Positions 49,119 through 58,126 of a stretch of DNA of 64,000 bases are shown one piece after another. The position numbers were made by a program, and so were the translations under genes. Positions within the stretch are counted from its first letter, which is position 1; each line of letters opens with the position of its first letter. The DNA is from Bradyrhizobium manausense (GTDB lineage: Bacteria > Pseudomonadota > Alphaproteobacteria > Rhizobiales > Xanthobacteraceae). The notes below the pieces were generated by a model that had not been told where the DNA came from, ran no database searches, and saw only the letters and a list, made by a program, of their open reading frames with translations. The stretch lies in assembly GCF_018129685.1 (NCBI RefSeq), contig NZ_JAFCLG010000014.1, forward strand, positions 1 to 64,000, in the 5' to 3' direction.

Positions 49119-50248
49119 ATCCCGATCGAGGCGAAGAAGATGGCGAACACGCCGTCCATGACGATGACGAAGAAGATGCCCTTCACCACCGACGCGGTGG
49201 TGTGCTGTCCGAGCGACTCCGCGCTGCCCTGCACGGCGAGGCCCTCGACGCAGGCGACGATGCCGATCACCGCGGCCATCACAGGCGCCTTGACGATGCC
49301 GACGATGAAATGATCGATCGAGATGGCGTCGCGCAGTCGCAGCAGAAACGCCTCGGGATCGACGCCGCCATAGAGCCAGGCGACGAGACCGCCGCCATAA
49401 AGCGCGGCCATCGCACCGAGGAAGGCGAGGATGGGGAGCGCCAGCACCAGCGCGAGCATGCGCGGCAGCACCAGCACCTCGATCGGGTCGAAGCCCATCG
49501 TGCGCAGCGCGTCGATTTCCTCCCGCATCTTCATCGAGCCGAGCTCGGCGGTGTAAGCGCTGCCCGAGCGGCCCGCCACCATGATCGCGACCAGCAGGAC
49601 GCCGATCTCGCGCAACACCAGCACGCCGAGCATGTCGACGACGAAGATGTCGGCGCCGAAGCGGCGGAAATGGAAGATGCCCTGCTGGGCGATGATGCAG
49701 CCGATCAGGAAGGTGATCAGCACGATGATCGGCACCGCGCGCCAGCAGACCTGCTCCATGTGATGCACGGTCGAGGTCAGGCGGAAGGAGCGCGGATGGA
49801 TCAGGACATGCCCGCCCGCGGCCAGCACCGCGCCAAGCATGTCGATCAGGCCGGCAAAGGTGCCGCCGACGCCGGCGACCGCGCGGCCGATCTGCTCCAG
49901 CATGCCTGAAATGGTGATCGTGCTGCCGTCGACGACGGGCGTCGCCCTGACCCGCCGCACCTCGTCAACGAGGCTCGAATAATTGGCTGACAGCCCCGCA
50001 ATCTGCGCCTCGACCGTGCCCTTGGTCAGGCTGCGACGCAGCCGCTCGATCAGCCAGGCCCCAAACGTGTCGAGCTTGGCGACCTCGGAGACGTCGATAA
50101 AGATATTCTGCGGGCTGCCGGCAAGCTTCTCGGCGTCGGCCACCATCCGCTCCAGGACCGGGGCGAAGCTCGCTGTCCAGGTTCCGGTGGCGCAAAGGGC
50201 CAGCGCATTGCCTTTGGCAATCCGTTCCAGCTTCGGATCGCCGCTCAA
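49115..50248 (-). CDS. mlaE: MlaE permease fused to an N-terminal STAS domain
   Basis: Inner-membrane permease of the lipid transporter. Residues ~1-110 form a STAS (MlaB-like) domain (LALCATGTWTASFAPVLERM, NIFIDVSEVAKLDTFGAWLI). Residues ~120-377 are the MlaE permease (LREIGVLLVAIMVAGRSGSA, MKMREEIDALRTMGFDPIEV). In E. coli MlaB is a separate protein; here it is built into the permease. It is the first gene of the operon, and its start faces the dipeptide epimerase gene across 134 bases. Confidence 0.93.
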   Translation of the reverse strand: MSGDPKLERIAKGNALALCATGTWTASFAPVLERMVADAEKLAGSPQNIFIDVSEVAKLDTFGAWLIERLRRSLTKGTVEAQIAGLSANYSSLVDEVRRVRATPVVDGSTITISGMLEQIGRAVAGVGGTFAGLIDMLGAVLAAGGHVLIHPRSFRLTSTVHHMEQVCWRAVPIIVLITFLIGCIIAQQGIFHFRRFGADIFVVDMLGVLVLREIGVLLVAIMVAGRSGSAYTAELGSMKMREEIDALRTMGFDPIEVLVLPRMLALVLALPILAFLGAMAALYGGGLVAWLYGGVDPEAFLLRLRDAISIDHFIVGIVKAPVMAAVIGIVACVEGLAVQGSAESLGQHTTASVVKGIFFVIVMDGVFAIFFASIGM

Positions 50249-50382
50249 GGTGTCCGCTCCCGTTCGAGGGCGGAGAAAATCAGAGTGTTGCGCACGCGCC
50301 CTTACCCGGGAAAGGTACCCCCAACTGGTTAATATTAGTTGCTAGAGGTAACCAGCAGGTTCAGATTTCGCCAGAGTTCAAA

Positions 50383-51378
50383 ATGACTTCCAGCAAAGTT
50401 CCTGATCTTTCCGCGGGAATCGAGCGGTTCCCGATCGCCGGCAGTTTCACCATCAGCCGGGGCGCCAAGACGGAAGCCGTGACCGTTGTGGCCGAAGTGG
50501 GCCGGAACGGCCTGATCGGCCGCGGCGAATGCGTGCCCTATCCGCGCTATGGCGAGACGCCCGAGACGACCCTCGCGGCCATCCTGGCCATGCAGGCAGC
50601 CGTGGCGGGCGGGCTGACGCGGCAGGCCCTCCAGGCCGCCATGCCGCCTGGCGCTGCCCGCAACGCGCTGGATTGCGCCCTGATCGACCTCGAGGCCAAG
50701 GCGACCGGCCGGCGGGCCTGGACCCTGCTGGACCGCCCGGTGCCGGGCATGCGCACCACCGCCTATACGATCTCGCTGGGCACGCCCGAGGCCATGGCGG
50801 CGGCGACCGCCAAGGCCGCGCACCGGCCGCTGCTCAAGATCAAGCTCGGCGGCGACGGCGACCCGGATCGGATCGCGGCCGTGCGCAAGGCTGCCCCCGA
50901 GTCCGAGCTGATCGTCGATGCCAACGAATCCTGGACCGAGGCCAATCTGGAGCACAACCTCGCCGCCTGCGCCGCTGCCGGCGTCACCCTGGTCGAGCAG
51001 CCGTTGCCGGCAGGCAAGGACGAGGCGCTGGCGCGGATCAAGCGGCCGCTCGCCGTCTGCGCCGACGAGAGCGTGCATGATCGCAATTCGCTGGCGCCCT
51101 TGCGCGACCGCTACGACGCCGTGAACATCAAGCTCGACAAGACCGGCGGCCTCACCGAAGCGCTCGCCATGGCCGATGCGGCGCAGGCGCTCGGCTTCGA
51201 GATCATGATCGGCTGCATGGTCGCGACCTCGCTGTCGATGGCCCCGGCCATGCTGGTGACGCCGCAGGCCCGTTTCGTCGATCTCGATGGTCCCTTGCTG
51301 CTCGCGCGCGATCGCGATCACGGGCTGCGCTATGACGAGAGCCTGGTCTACCCGCCGGATGCATCGCTCTGGGGCTGA
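50383..51378 (+). CDS. L-Ala-D/L-Glu (dipeptide) epimerase, enolase superfamily
   Basis: Predicted to epimerise L-Ala-D-Glu from recycled murein peptides. The 331-residue product has an enolase capping domain, the KxK base PLLKIKLGGDGDPD, metal ligands in LIVDANESW, LVEQPLP and VCADESVHD, and the second base lysine in AVNIKLDKTGGLTEAL. The DxD-type specificity residue near the C-terminus (VDLDGPLLLARDRDHGL) fits the AE epimerase family. The start at 50383 gives the usual beginning (IERFPIAGSFTISRG). Substrate range is inferred from the family. Confidence 0.88.
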   Translation: MTSSKVPDLSAGIERFPIAGSFTISRGAKTEAVTVVAEVGRNGLIGRGECVPYPRYGETPETTLAAILAMQAAVAGGLTRQALQAAMPPGAARNALDCALIDLEAKATGRRAWTLLDRPVPGMRTTAYTISLGTPEAMAAATAKAAHRPLLKIKLGGDGDPDRIAAVRKAAPESELIVDANESWTEANLEHNLAACAAAGVTLVEQPLPAGKDEALARIKRPLAVCADESVHDRNSLAPLRDRYDAVNIKLDKTGGLTEALAMADAAQALGFEIMIGCMVATSLSMAPAMLVTPQARFVDLDGPLLLARDRDHGLRYDESLVYPPDASLWG

Positions 51379-51399
51379 GATCGTTGAGCTTGAGGAACC

Positions 51400-51711
51400 A
51401 TGGGTCCAGCCGTCACCATCGTCTTCGTGTCCTTCGGTGCGGGAACGCTCGTCGCGATCCTGTTCTGTATTCTGCTCTTTAGGTATTCCTCCCGAATGGC
51501 GCTCGGGTTGGCCCTCGCCTTCGTCGGCGGAGCGATTCTCTCCGGCGCTCTTGCTGTCCTAGCCGCGACGCTAGTGGTTGGCATCGGGCCAACGCTCCAG
51601 TCCACGTTCGCGGTCCTTCTCTACCTTGGTTGGCTACTGTCTGCGAGCATCACCGGCGGTGTTGCCGCTGCCCGCCTTGCCTTCCGTCTGCGAGAGCGCT
51701 ATTCGGCTTGA
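51400..51711 (+). CDS. Small three-helix membrane protein, unknown
   Basis: A 103-residue product (MGPAVTIVFVSFGAGTLVAI) with three hydrophobic stretches: ~5-28, ~34-60 (ALGLALAFVGGAILSGALA) and ~70-92. Codon choice and GC are lower than in its neighbours. Its last 13 bases overlap the stop end of the convergent MFS gene at 51699. No family recognised. Confidence 0.6.
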   Translation: MGPAVTIVFVSFGAGTLVAILFCILLFRYSSRMALGLALAFVGGAILSGALAVLAATLVVGIGPTLQSTFAVLLYLGWLLSASITGGVAAARLAFRLRERYSA

Positions 51712-52877
51712 GCCTTGAGCTGGTGCCGCGCCGACCAGATGACAACAGCACCGGCCGCGGCCATCGACGCCATGACGTAGTACAGCCCCTCGCCATAGCG
51801 AGCGTAGATCGCGCCTGAGACGATCGACGTGGCCGCGCTCAACAACCCACCGGTCGCCGCGTAGTATCCCTGCCCCCGCGCCATCTGACGCGGCGGGACG
51901 TGACGCACCATCAGAGTCATCACGCCAACCTGGGTCAGGCCGAAGCTCAGGCCATGCCCGAGCTGCGTGATCGCGAGGACGGCGATCGGCGGCTCATGCG
52001 CGGTGATGGACCAGCGCATCACCGCACTCGAGCCTCCGATCAGCACCAGCACCACAGGATGCAGCGAAAAGCGCGGCGACACCGCGAATACGACGATCTC
52101 GGCACAGACGCCGAGCGTCCACAGCCCCGCGATCGTCAATCCGCCAAGACCATTGTTCTGCCAGTTGATCGAGGCGAAGGTGTAATAGGCGACGTGGCTG
52201 GACTGGATCAGCGCGGACGAGACGATGATGGCGAGAAAGCCCGCATCGCGCAGCAGAGGCTTGCCGGCCTCCGCCACCCCGGATGTTCGCGGCATCTCCT
52301 CCAGCGGCTGAAGCGCAAGCCCTGATAAAGCCGAGATCGTCGCCATCGCGACAATGACCCAGATCAGCTGACGCGCCGCGATCACATCGATCAACAGCCC
52401 GCACGCGAGCGCACCGAGGATGAACGCGACCGATCCCCAGAGCCGCACGGGCCCGTAAGCGAATTTGTACCTGGCGACGCCGCGCAAGGCGTAGGCATCG
52501 GTGAGCGGCGTCAGCGGAGTCCAGCAGCAACAGGTCACGATATAGAACATGAGCACCGGCAACGGCTGTTGCCGGGTGCCCACGAGCACGAAGCAGAGCG
52601 CGGTGGAGAACGCCGTCAGGATCATCGCGCCGCGCAAGGCGTGGCGCCGTTCGGCAAGACCGGTCACGAAAGGCAGCGTCGTGAAGCGCGTGACGGCCGG
52701 GACGGCGCTGATGATTCCGATCCAGCCCGGCTCGATACCGATCGCCTTCAACCACACCGTGAAGAACGGCAGGTGGGTGCCCAGGACACCGTATGACATG
52801 CCGTAGAACAGCGCGAGACTCGCGGCGAATCGCCGCTTGACGGTTGCTGCGATGGGGATTTGTGATTCGGGCGGCAT
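51699..52877 (-). CDS. MFS transporter (MFS_1-like/HcaT-LacY type)
   Basis: A 392-residue, 12-helix transporter starting MPPESQIPIAATVKRRFAAS. It has the HcaT-like opening SLALFYGMSYGVLGTHLPFF, the central YKFAYGPVRLWGSVAFILG and late THLQ-type pattern QLGHGLSFGLTQVGVMTLM. Relatives are annotated as phenylpropionate permease, but the substrate is not known. The start at 52877 is chosen from the family N-terminus; longer readings are shadows of the neighbouring gene. It is divergent from the conserved hypothetical at 52953 (75 bases). Confidence 0.85.
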   Translation of the reverse strand: MPPESQIPIAATVKRRFAASLALFYGMSYGVLGTHLPFFTVWLKAIGIEPGWIGIISAVPAVTRFTTLPFVTGLAERRHALRGAMILTAFSTALCFVLVGTRQQPLPVLMFYIVTCCCWTPLTPLTDAYALRGVARYKFAYGPVRLWGSVAFILGALACGLLIDVIAARQLIWVIVAMATISALSGLALQPLEEMPRTSGVAEAGKPLLRDAGFLAIIVSSALIQSSHVAYYTFASINWQNNGLGGLTIAGLWTLGVCAEIVVFAVSPRFSLHPVVLVLIGGSSAVMRWSITAHEPPIAVLAITQLGHGLSFGLTQVGVMTLMVRHVPPRQMARGQGYYAATGGLLSAATSIVSGAIYARYGEGLYYVMASMAAAGAVVIWSARHQLKAQAE

Positions 52878-52952
52878 CAAACCAATTGCGATTCGGTCGA
52901 TATCGTGGTGATCGTTACAGTACCGCGCGGTGATTTGCGCGACGAGATTGTC

Positions 52953-54347
52953 ATGGCCAACGAAGCATTCGCCCTCTCGCCCATGTCTGCCCGCGCGGCC
53001 GAGCCGAACGAGCAGGATTACGACGCGATCCGCGAAGCCTTCATGGAGACCGCGCGCGGCCGCTGGTTCCTCGGCGAATACGCCAAGCGCAACCGCAATG
53101 CCGACACACGCATGGTGCTCGATGCGGTAGCAAAAATCGAAGAAACCCTTGCGGCGCAGCGACAACCCGTCGTCGTGGACCGCCTGCCCGAGGCGCTGGT
53201 CGCGATCCGCCGCGCCGTCGAGGACGCCGAAACCGCTGTCAGCAAGGCGTTCGATCCGGCCGCGATGGAGGCGAGCCTTGCGCCCATTCCGCGCGGCGTG
53301 CGCATCATCAAGGAGATCTCCTGGCGCTGGCGCGAGATCGGCGCCGACGGGCGAATCTGCGACCTGATTGATTCGCAGCTCGCCTCGATCGAGGCCACCT
53401 GCGCCCAGATCTCGACCTTCGACCCGCGCGCCGATCTCAAGGCCGCCTTCGATCTGCTCAAGGACCGGGTCGAAGAGACCGAATTTAGCGGCGTCGCATC
53501 GCCGCAAGGTTCAGCGCGGCCCGCTCCGGCGCCCGCGCCTCAAGCGCCTGTCGCGGAAGCGCCGTTTGCCGAAGCGCCGTTTGCCGAAGCGCCCGCCGCG
53601 ATGGCGAGCGAAGCCCCCGTGGCTTTTACGGAGATGCCGCAGGAGATCGCGCCCGAGGTTGCTGCCGACATCGGCGGCATCGCCGAGGACGCGGCGATGG
53701 ACGTCGCGATCGCGCCCGAGATCGCCGAGAGCAACGCGGCCTCCGGAGAGAATTTTGTCGCGGTCGAGGACAGCCTCGCCGATCCCGCTTCCGTCGCCGA
53801 GATCGCCGATGCGTTCTCGCTCGATGCCGCGGCGGAGGCCGAGGACGACGCCGTGCTCGCGCGCATCGCCATGGAGATGGCCGCGCCCGATCCGGAGTTC
53901 GACGAGATCGTCGAGCCCATGGAGATGGAAGCGGCCGTTCCCGAGCCGATGCCGGAGCCAATGGCCGAGGAAGTTGCGGAACTCGTTGCCGCTGAGATTT
54001 CAGAGCCCGTCGCAGCCAGGACACCCGTCGCGCCGCCAGTCACGCCTCCGTTCGAGGAGCCGGTCGAGGCCCCGATCGCGATGGACTCGCTCGCGCGCCT
54101 CACCGACGCGATCGCGGAAGCCGCCGCCGAAGTGATGGAGCAGCCGGCCCCGGCCATGGCGGCCGCGGCGTCGTTCGACGCGCCACCCGGCGCGACGCTG
54201 CCGATGCCCTCCCCGCTGCCCGAGCCCTCGCTCGGCGCCACCATCCTCGCCAGCGGCATCGTGCAAAGGCCCCGCCCTGCGGCCAATGACGCGCTGGCCC
54301 CGATCCGCCGCATGACCCAGGCCGAGAAGATCGCGTTCTTCTCGTAG
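52953..54347 (+). CDS. Conserved protein with long Ala/Glu/Pro-rich middle, unknown
   Basis: A 464-residue product. Residues ~20-180 are a conserved helical domain (DYDAIREAFMETARGRWFLG, EYAKRNRNADTRMVLDAVAK, IIKEISWRWREIGADGR) that I have seen described only as hypothetical in alphaproteobacteria. Residues ~190-430 are low complexity and acidic, with tandem EAPFAEAPFAEAPAAMASEA units and runs of Met-Glu-Pro. The C-terminus (PIRRMTQAEKIAFFS) is again conserved and may be a short docking peptide. The ATG at 52953 is preferred to a GTG 48 bases upstream. It could be a scaffold that binds a partner at each end; this is speculative. Confidence 0.7.
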   Translation: MANEAFALSPMSARAAEPNEQDYDAIREAFMETARGRWFLGEYAKRNRNADTRMVLDAVAKIEETLAAQRQPVVVDRLPEALVAIRRAVEDAETAVSKAFDPAAMEASLAPIPRGVRIIKEISWRWREIGADGRICDLIDSQLASIEATCAQISTFDPRADLKAAFDLLKDRVEETEFSGVASPQGSARPAPAPAPQAPVAEAPFAEAPFAEAPAAMASEAPVAFTEMPQEIAPEVAADIGGIAEDAAMDVAIAPEIAESNAASGENFVAVEDSLADPASVAEIADAFSLDAAAEAEDDAVLARIAMEMAAPDPEFDEIVEPMEMEAAVPEPMPEPMAEEVAELVAAEISEPVAARTPVAPPVTPPFEEPVEAPIAMDSLARLTDAIAEAAAEVMEQPAPAMAAAASFDAPPGATLPMPSPLPEPSLGATILASGIVQRPRPAANDALAPIRRMTQAEKIAFFS

Positions 54348-54391
54348 GGGGCGCGGCGCGCTCACCATCGTCATTGCGAGCGCAGCTTCCC

Positions 54392-54835
54392 TTAACTGAT
54401 CACGCCCTTGCGGATCAGGAAGCAGCCATAGCCCCTGCTGTCGCCGACCTGGACGACGCCGAAGCCCGCGGCCGCGGCGCGGTAGAAGTCCGGCCGCGAG
54501 AGCTTGCCGGGCGTCACGAGGCCTCCGGCGGCGCGCGCGATCTCCGCCAGCACCGCGTGCTGCACCTCAGGCACGCGCTCGGGATCGTCGACCGGCATCA
54601 TCACGCGCACCGGATCGGCAACGAAATCGTCGAGCGGATAGAGCGTCATGATGGCGCGCACGGCGGTTTCCATGCTCATGCCCGGCAGCTGGATCAGGCG
54701 CTGCGACGACGTCGTCCGGGCGATGTGGGTCGCGGGGAAATTGGCGTCGACGAGGACGAGGTCGTCGCCATGGCCCATCGCGGCCAGCAGCCAGAGCAGA
54801 TCGGGCGTCAGGATCGGGTCGATCGATTTCAGCAT
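54392..54835 (-). CDS. RbsD/FucU-family mutarotase
   Basis: A 147-residue protein of the sugar mutarotase family (interconverts pyranose anomers of fucose or ribose). It begins MLKSIDPILTPDLLWLLAAM and has the catalytic loop GHGDDLVLVDANFPA and a RSRPDFYRAA-type end with YGCFLIRKG. The start at 54835 follows GGTGAG. FucU is more likely than RbsD given the MGHGDDLVLVDANFPA pattern. No fucose or ribose genes are adjacent. It converges on the previous gene across 44 bases. Confidence 0.85.
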   Translation of the reverse strand: MLKSIDPILTPDLLWLLAAMGHGDDLVLVDANFPATHIARTTSSQRLIQLPGMSMETAVRAIMTLYPLDDFVADPVRVMMPVDDPERVPEVQHAVLAEIARAAGGLVTPGKLSRPDFYRAAAAGFGVVQVGDSRGYGCFLIRKGVIS

Positions 54836-54978
54836 GCGGCGCTCACCATGGCAGGTTCCAACGTGATTCAGATCACGCATCCTACCATAGTGATTGCGAT
54901 CACGGACCCACGGTTCGAACGCGGCCACGCTTCGGTGCAACCAATCTCGCATCGAGATGAGTGCCAAAGGAGCACGCC

Positions 54979-56742
54979 ATGTTCCGCCTAAAACCCTTCC
55001 TGATGACAGTGGGCCTGCTGGGAAGCCTGTTCGGCTTCGCCTGCGGGCCCGTTTCCGCGCAAGTTGCCCCTGTCGAACCCGCCCCGACCGCGCTGCAAGG
55101 CCCGGAGCAGCGGGTTGCGCTGGTGATCGGCAATTCGAACTACCGCAACGCGCCGCAGCTTGCGAACCCCGACAGTGACGCGCAGTCGATGGCGCAGTTT
55201 CTCAACTCCGCCGGCTTCGAGGTGATCTCGGCGACCGATCTCGGCCAGAATGACATGCTCCGCGCTGTGCAGGATTTCTCGGCCAAGGTGTCCGCGCGCG
55301 GCCCGAACACGGTGGCGATGGTCTATTACGCCGGTCACGGCGTCCAGCTCGCCGGCGAAAACTACCTCGTTCCCGTCGATGCAAAGGTGACCAGCCAGAC
55401 CGAGCTCGTGAACGACTCGGTCCGCCTGGTCGACGTGATGTCGACGCTCGAGACGATCCCGAGCCGGATGCGCATCGTCATCCTCGATGCCTGCCGCAAC
55501 AACCCGTTCCCGAACGTGAACGACGCCGGCCGCGGCCTTGCCATCGTCGATGCGCCGAACGGCTCGATCGTCGGCTATTCGACCGCGCCGGGCACTGAGG
55601 CGCTCGACGGCAACAATGGCCACAGCCCCTACACGCAGGCGTTCCTGAACATCGCGCGCGAACCCAACGTGCCGATCGAGCAGCTGTTCAAGCGCGTGCG
55701 CCTCGCCGTGAACCAGACCACGAGCGGCGCGCAAGTTCCGTGGGAGAGCTCGTCGCTCACCTCCGACTTCACCTTCTTCGGCGATACCGCCGTTGCCGCC
55801 AACCGCGCCCCGGTGCGCGCGCCTGTGGTGCAGATGGCCTCCAACCTGCCGAGCCGTTCGACGCGCCAGGCCTATGACTACGTCGTGTCAGAGGGGCGGC
55901 CGGAGTACTATCAGGAGTTCATCCAGATGTATCCGCACGACCCGCTGTGCGATCACATCCGCTGGCTGCTGGCGAACCTCCTGCTCTCGCAGGCCTGGCA
56001 CCAGACCGTGCTCCTGAATTCGCCGGTCGCCTACAAGGCCTTCTACGACAACTACGGCAACAGCCCCTATGCGCAAGTCGCGCTGAAGCTCGAGGCGCAG
56101 CCGAAGCAGATCCCGCTGATGCAGGCGACGAAGTTTTTGGCCCCGCAGAACATTGCTCCGACCTTGAAGATCGGCAATCTCGGCCAGCCCAAATACATGC
56201 CGCTGATCCAGCAGGACCAGCAGGGTCATGGTGGCTCGCAGCTGAACGCCAACCTGCCGGTCGTGCAGAAGCCGGTCGACGGCAATCCGGGCAAGATCGT
56301 CACCCTGCCCGCGCCGACCAACACGACGACGAACACCGGCGGCATCGGCAAGATCGTGACCCTGCCGGCGACGAACGGCAACCAGGCCACCGGCAACAAC
56401 AATGCCGGCGCGCAAGGCAAGGTCGTGAGCATGCCGGTGACGATCGGCAAAGGTGTCGACGTCAAGACCACCGATGTGAAGACCACGAATGTTCAGACCC
56501 AGAACCAGCCGGTCCACATCAACAACGGCAACACCGGCAACACCGGCATCGTGAAGCTCAACAACAATCCGGTGAACAAGGTGCAGGTCCAGAACAACGT
56601 CCAGAACAACGTTCAGAACAGCGTTCAGACCACCCGTCCTCAGTTCAACGCGATCGGGAATGCCGGCGGCAACAACTTCCGTCAGTCGATGAACCAGTCA
56701 AACATGAATGCAGGCAACAACCGCCACGGCTTCATGCACTGA
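54979..56742 (+). CDS. Secreted caspase-like (C14) protein with Asn/Gln-rich tail
   Basis: A 587-residue protein with signal peptide MFRLKPFLMTVGLLGSLFG (cleaved near SAQ). A caspase p20-like domain (residues ~50-275) starts RVALVIGNSNYRNAPQLANP, with catalytic His120 in MVYYAGHGVQLAGENY and Cys172 in IVILDACRNNPFPNVND. A region ~295-400 contains YYQEFIQMYPHDPLCDHIRWL. From ~400 the sequence is low complexity, rich in Asn, Gln, Thr and Val (VQNNVQNNVQNSVQTTRP). AAGGAG precedes the ATG at 54979 by 6 bases. Family known as type I metacaspase/orthocaspase relatives; substrate and role unknown. Confidence 0.88.
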   Translation: MFRLKPFLMTVGLLGSLFGFACGPVSAQVAPVEPAPTALQGPEQRVALVIGNSNYRNAPQLANPDSDAQSMAQFLNSAGFEVISATDLGQNDMLRAVQDFSAKVSARGPNTVAMVYYAGHGVQLAGENYLVPVDAKVTSQTELVNDSVRLVDVMSTLETIPSRMRIVILDACRNNPFPNVNDAGRGLAIVDAPNGSIVGYSTAPGTEALDGNNGHSPYTQAFLNIAREPNVPIEQLFKRVRLAVNQTTSGAQVPWESSSLTSDFTFFGDTAVAANRAPVRAPVVQMASNLPSRSTRQAYDYVVSEGRPEYYQEFIQMYPHDPLCDHIRWLLANLLLSQAWHQTVLLNSPVAYKAFYDNYGNSPYAQVALKLEAQPKQIPLMQATKFLAPQNIAPTLKIGNLGQPKYMPLIQQDQQGHGGSQLNANLPVVQKPVDGNPGKIVTLPAPTNTTTNTGGIGKIVTLPATNGNQATGNNNAGAQGKVVSMPVTIGKGVDVKTTDVKTTNVQTQNQPVHINNGNTGNTGIVKLNNNPVNKVQVQNNVQNNVQNSVQTTRPQFNAIGNAGGNNFRQSMNQSNMNAGNNRHGFMH

Positions 56743-56866
56743 TCGCGGCAACCGCAAACGAGGCAGGGGCAGAGCGGCAACGCTCTGCCCCTCGTCATTT
56801 CTGAGCGCAACGACTGACGCTGGCAGACCCCGGAAGTCGCTTCAGAGTATTGACACCACGCGCACC
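56743..56866 (+). terminator. Hairpin terminator after the caspase-like gene (56766-56791)
   Basis: GGGGCAGAGC (56766-56775) pairs with GCTCTGCCCC (56782-56791) around GGCAAC, followed by TCGTCATTTC. Stem is strong and the T run short. Confidence 0.7.
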
Positions 56867-57048
56867 GCCGTCATCCTGAGGTGCGAGTGGCGCGATGCAA
56901 GGCATCGCGCCGGAAGCCTCGAAGGATGATGTTGTGGGCATCGCCTAGATCGAAGAAGTAAGTCTGGTGTGACGGGCAGACGGGCCGTTCATCCTTCGAG
57001 GCTCCACGCGGCGCCTTGCGCTGCGTGTTTCGCGCCTCAGGATGGCGG
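56867..57048. repeat. Dispersed nested inverted repeat (CCTGAGGTGCG / GCCTCGAAGGATG family)
   Basis: Outer arms CGCCGTCATCCTGAGGTGCG and GCGCCTCAGGATGGCGG, inner arms AGCCTCGAAGGATGA (56915-56929) and TCATCCTTCGAGGCT (56989-57003). Typical Bradyrhizobium intergenic repeat; no coding sequence. Confidence 0.8.
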
Positions 57049-57080
57049 GTTCGAGAGGTCCCCGGCTTTATGCCAGAATC

Positions 57081-58064
57081 TCACGCCACCAGCTCGGCGA
57101 ACAGGTCCGCGTCGACATTGCCGCCGGAGAGCACGATGACGACGTTCTTCCCGGCGACGTCGAGGCGGCCGGCGAGCAGCGCGGCGAGGCCGACCGCACC
57201 GCCGGGCTCGACCACGAGCTTCAGCTCGCGATAGGCGAAGGCGACGGCTGCCCCGACTTCCTTGTCCGAGGCGGTGACGCCGCGCGCCAGCAGCTTGCTG
57301 TTGATCGCAAAGGTCATCTCGCCGGGGATCAGCGCCATCAGCGCATCGCAGATGGTGCGGCCCGCAGGGCCATGCGGCTCGCGATGGCCTGATGTCAGCG
57401 ACAGGCCGTGATCGTCGAACGACTCGGGCTCGGCGACCACGATCTCGGCGAATGGATAGCGCGCCTTGACGGCGGTCGCGACGCCCGCGATCAGGCCGCC
57501 GCCGGAGGCCGGGGCGACCACGATGTCGGGCGACAGGCCGAGCGTTGCCATGTCCTGCGCGATCTCGCGGCCGGCGGTGCCCTGGCCCGCGATCACGAGC
57601 GGATCGTCGTAAGGCCTGACCAGCGTCGCGCCGCGCTTCTCGGCGATGCCGCGCGAGATCGCCTCGCGGTCGTCGTTGTAGCGATCATACAGCACGACTT
57701 CCGCGCCATAGGATTTGGTCCGCTCGCGCTTCGACAGCGGCGCGTCCATCGGCATCACGATGGTCGCCTGCATGTCGAGGATCTTGGCCGCCGCGGCCAC
57801 GCCCTGGGCGTGATTGCCGGAGGAGAACGCGACCACGCCGCCCGCGCGCTTGTCGTGCGGGATCGAGAACACCTTGTTGAAGGCGCCGCGGAACTTGGAG
57901 GAGCCGGTGCGCTGGAGCATCTCCGGCTTGAGGAACACTTTTGCGCCCACGCGCTCGTTGAGCACGGGAAAGGACAACAGCGGGGTGCGGACGGCATAGG
58001 GGGCGAGCACGCGCGCTGCGGCGTCGATATCGGCAGGGCCGACCGGAAGGGGCTGTTCGGACAT
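57081..58064 (-). CDS. Threonine/serine dehydratase (fold-type II PLP enzyme)
   Basis: A 327-residue catalytic-domain-only threonine ammonia-lyase, i.e. the catabolic type without an ACT regulatory domain. It has the PLP lysine 57 in QRTGSSKFRGAFNK, the SSGNHAQGVA motif, and SGGGLIAGVATA for phosphate binding. The C-terminal LVVEPGGAVGLAAL is also conserved. Serine racemase or threo-3-hydroxyaspartate ammonia-lyase are possible alternatives with the same core. A dispersed repeat lies downstream. Cytosolic. Confidence 0.85.
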   Translation of the reverse strand: MSEQPLPVGPADIDAAARVLAPYAVRTPLLSFPVLNERVGAKVFLKPEMLQRTGSSKFRGAFNKVFSIPHDKRAGGVVAFSSGNHAQGVAAAAKILDMQATIVMPMDAPLSKRERTKSYGAEVVLYDRYNDDREAISRGIAEKRGATLVRPYDDPLVIAGQGTAGREIAQDMATLGLSPDIVVAPASGGGLIAGVATAVKARYPFAEIVVAEPESFDDHGLSLTSGHREPHGPAGRTICDALMALIPGEMTFAINSKLLARGVTASDKEVGAAVAFAYRELKLVVEPGGAVGLAALLAGRLDVAGKNVVIVLSGGNVDADLFAELVA

Positions 58065-58126
58065 GGCGCGATGTTATCGCGGCCGACGAGGCCCGGGCAA
58101 GACACCTCCACGAGAGGAATTCCCTC

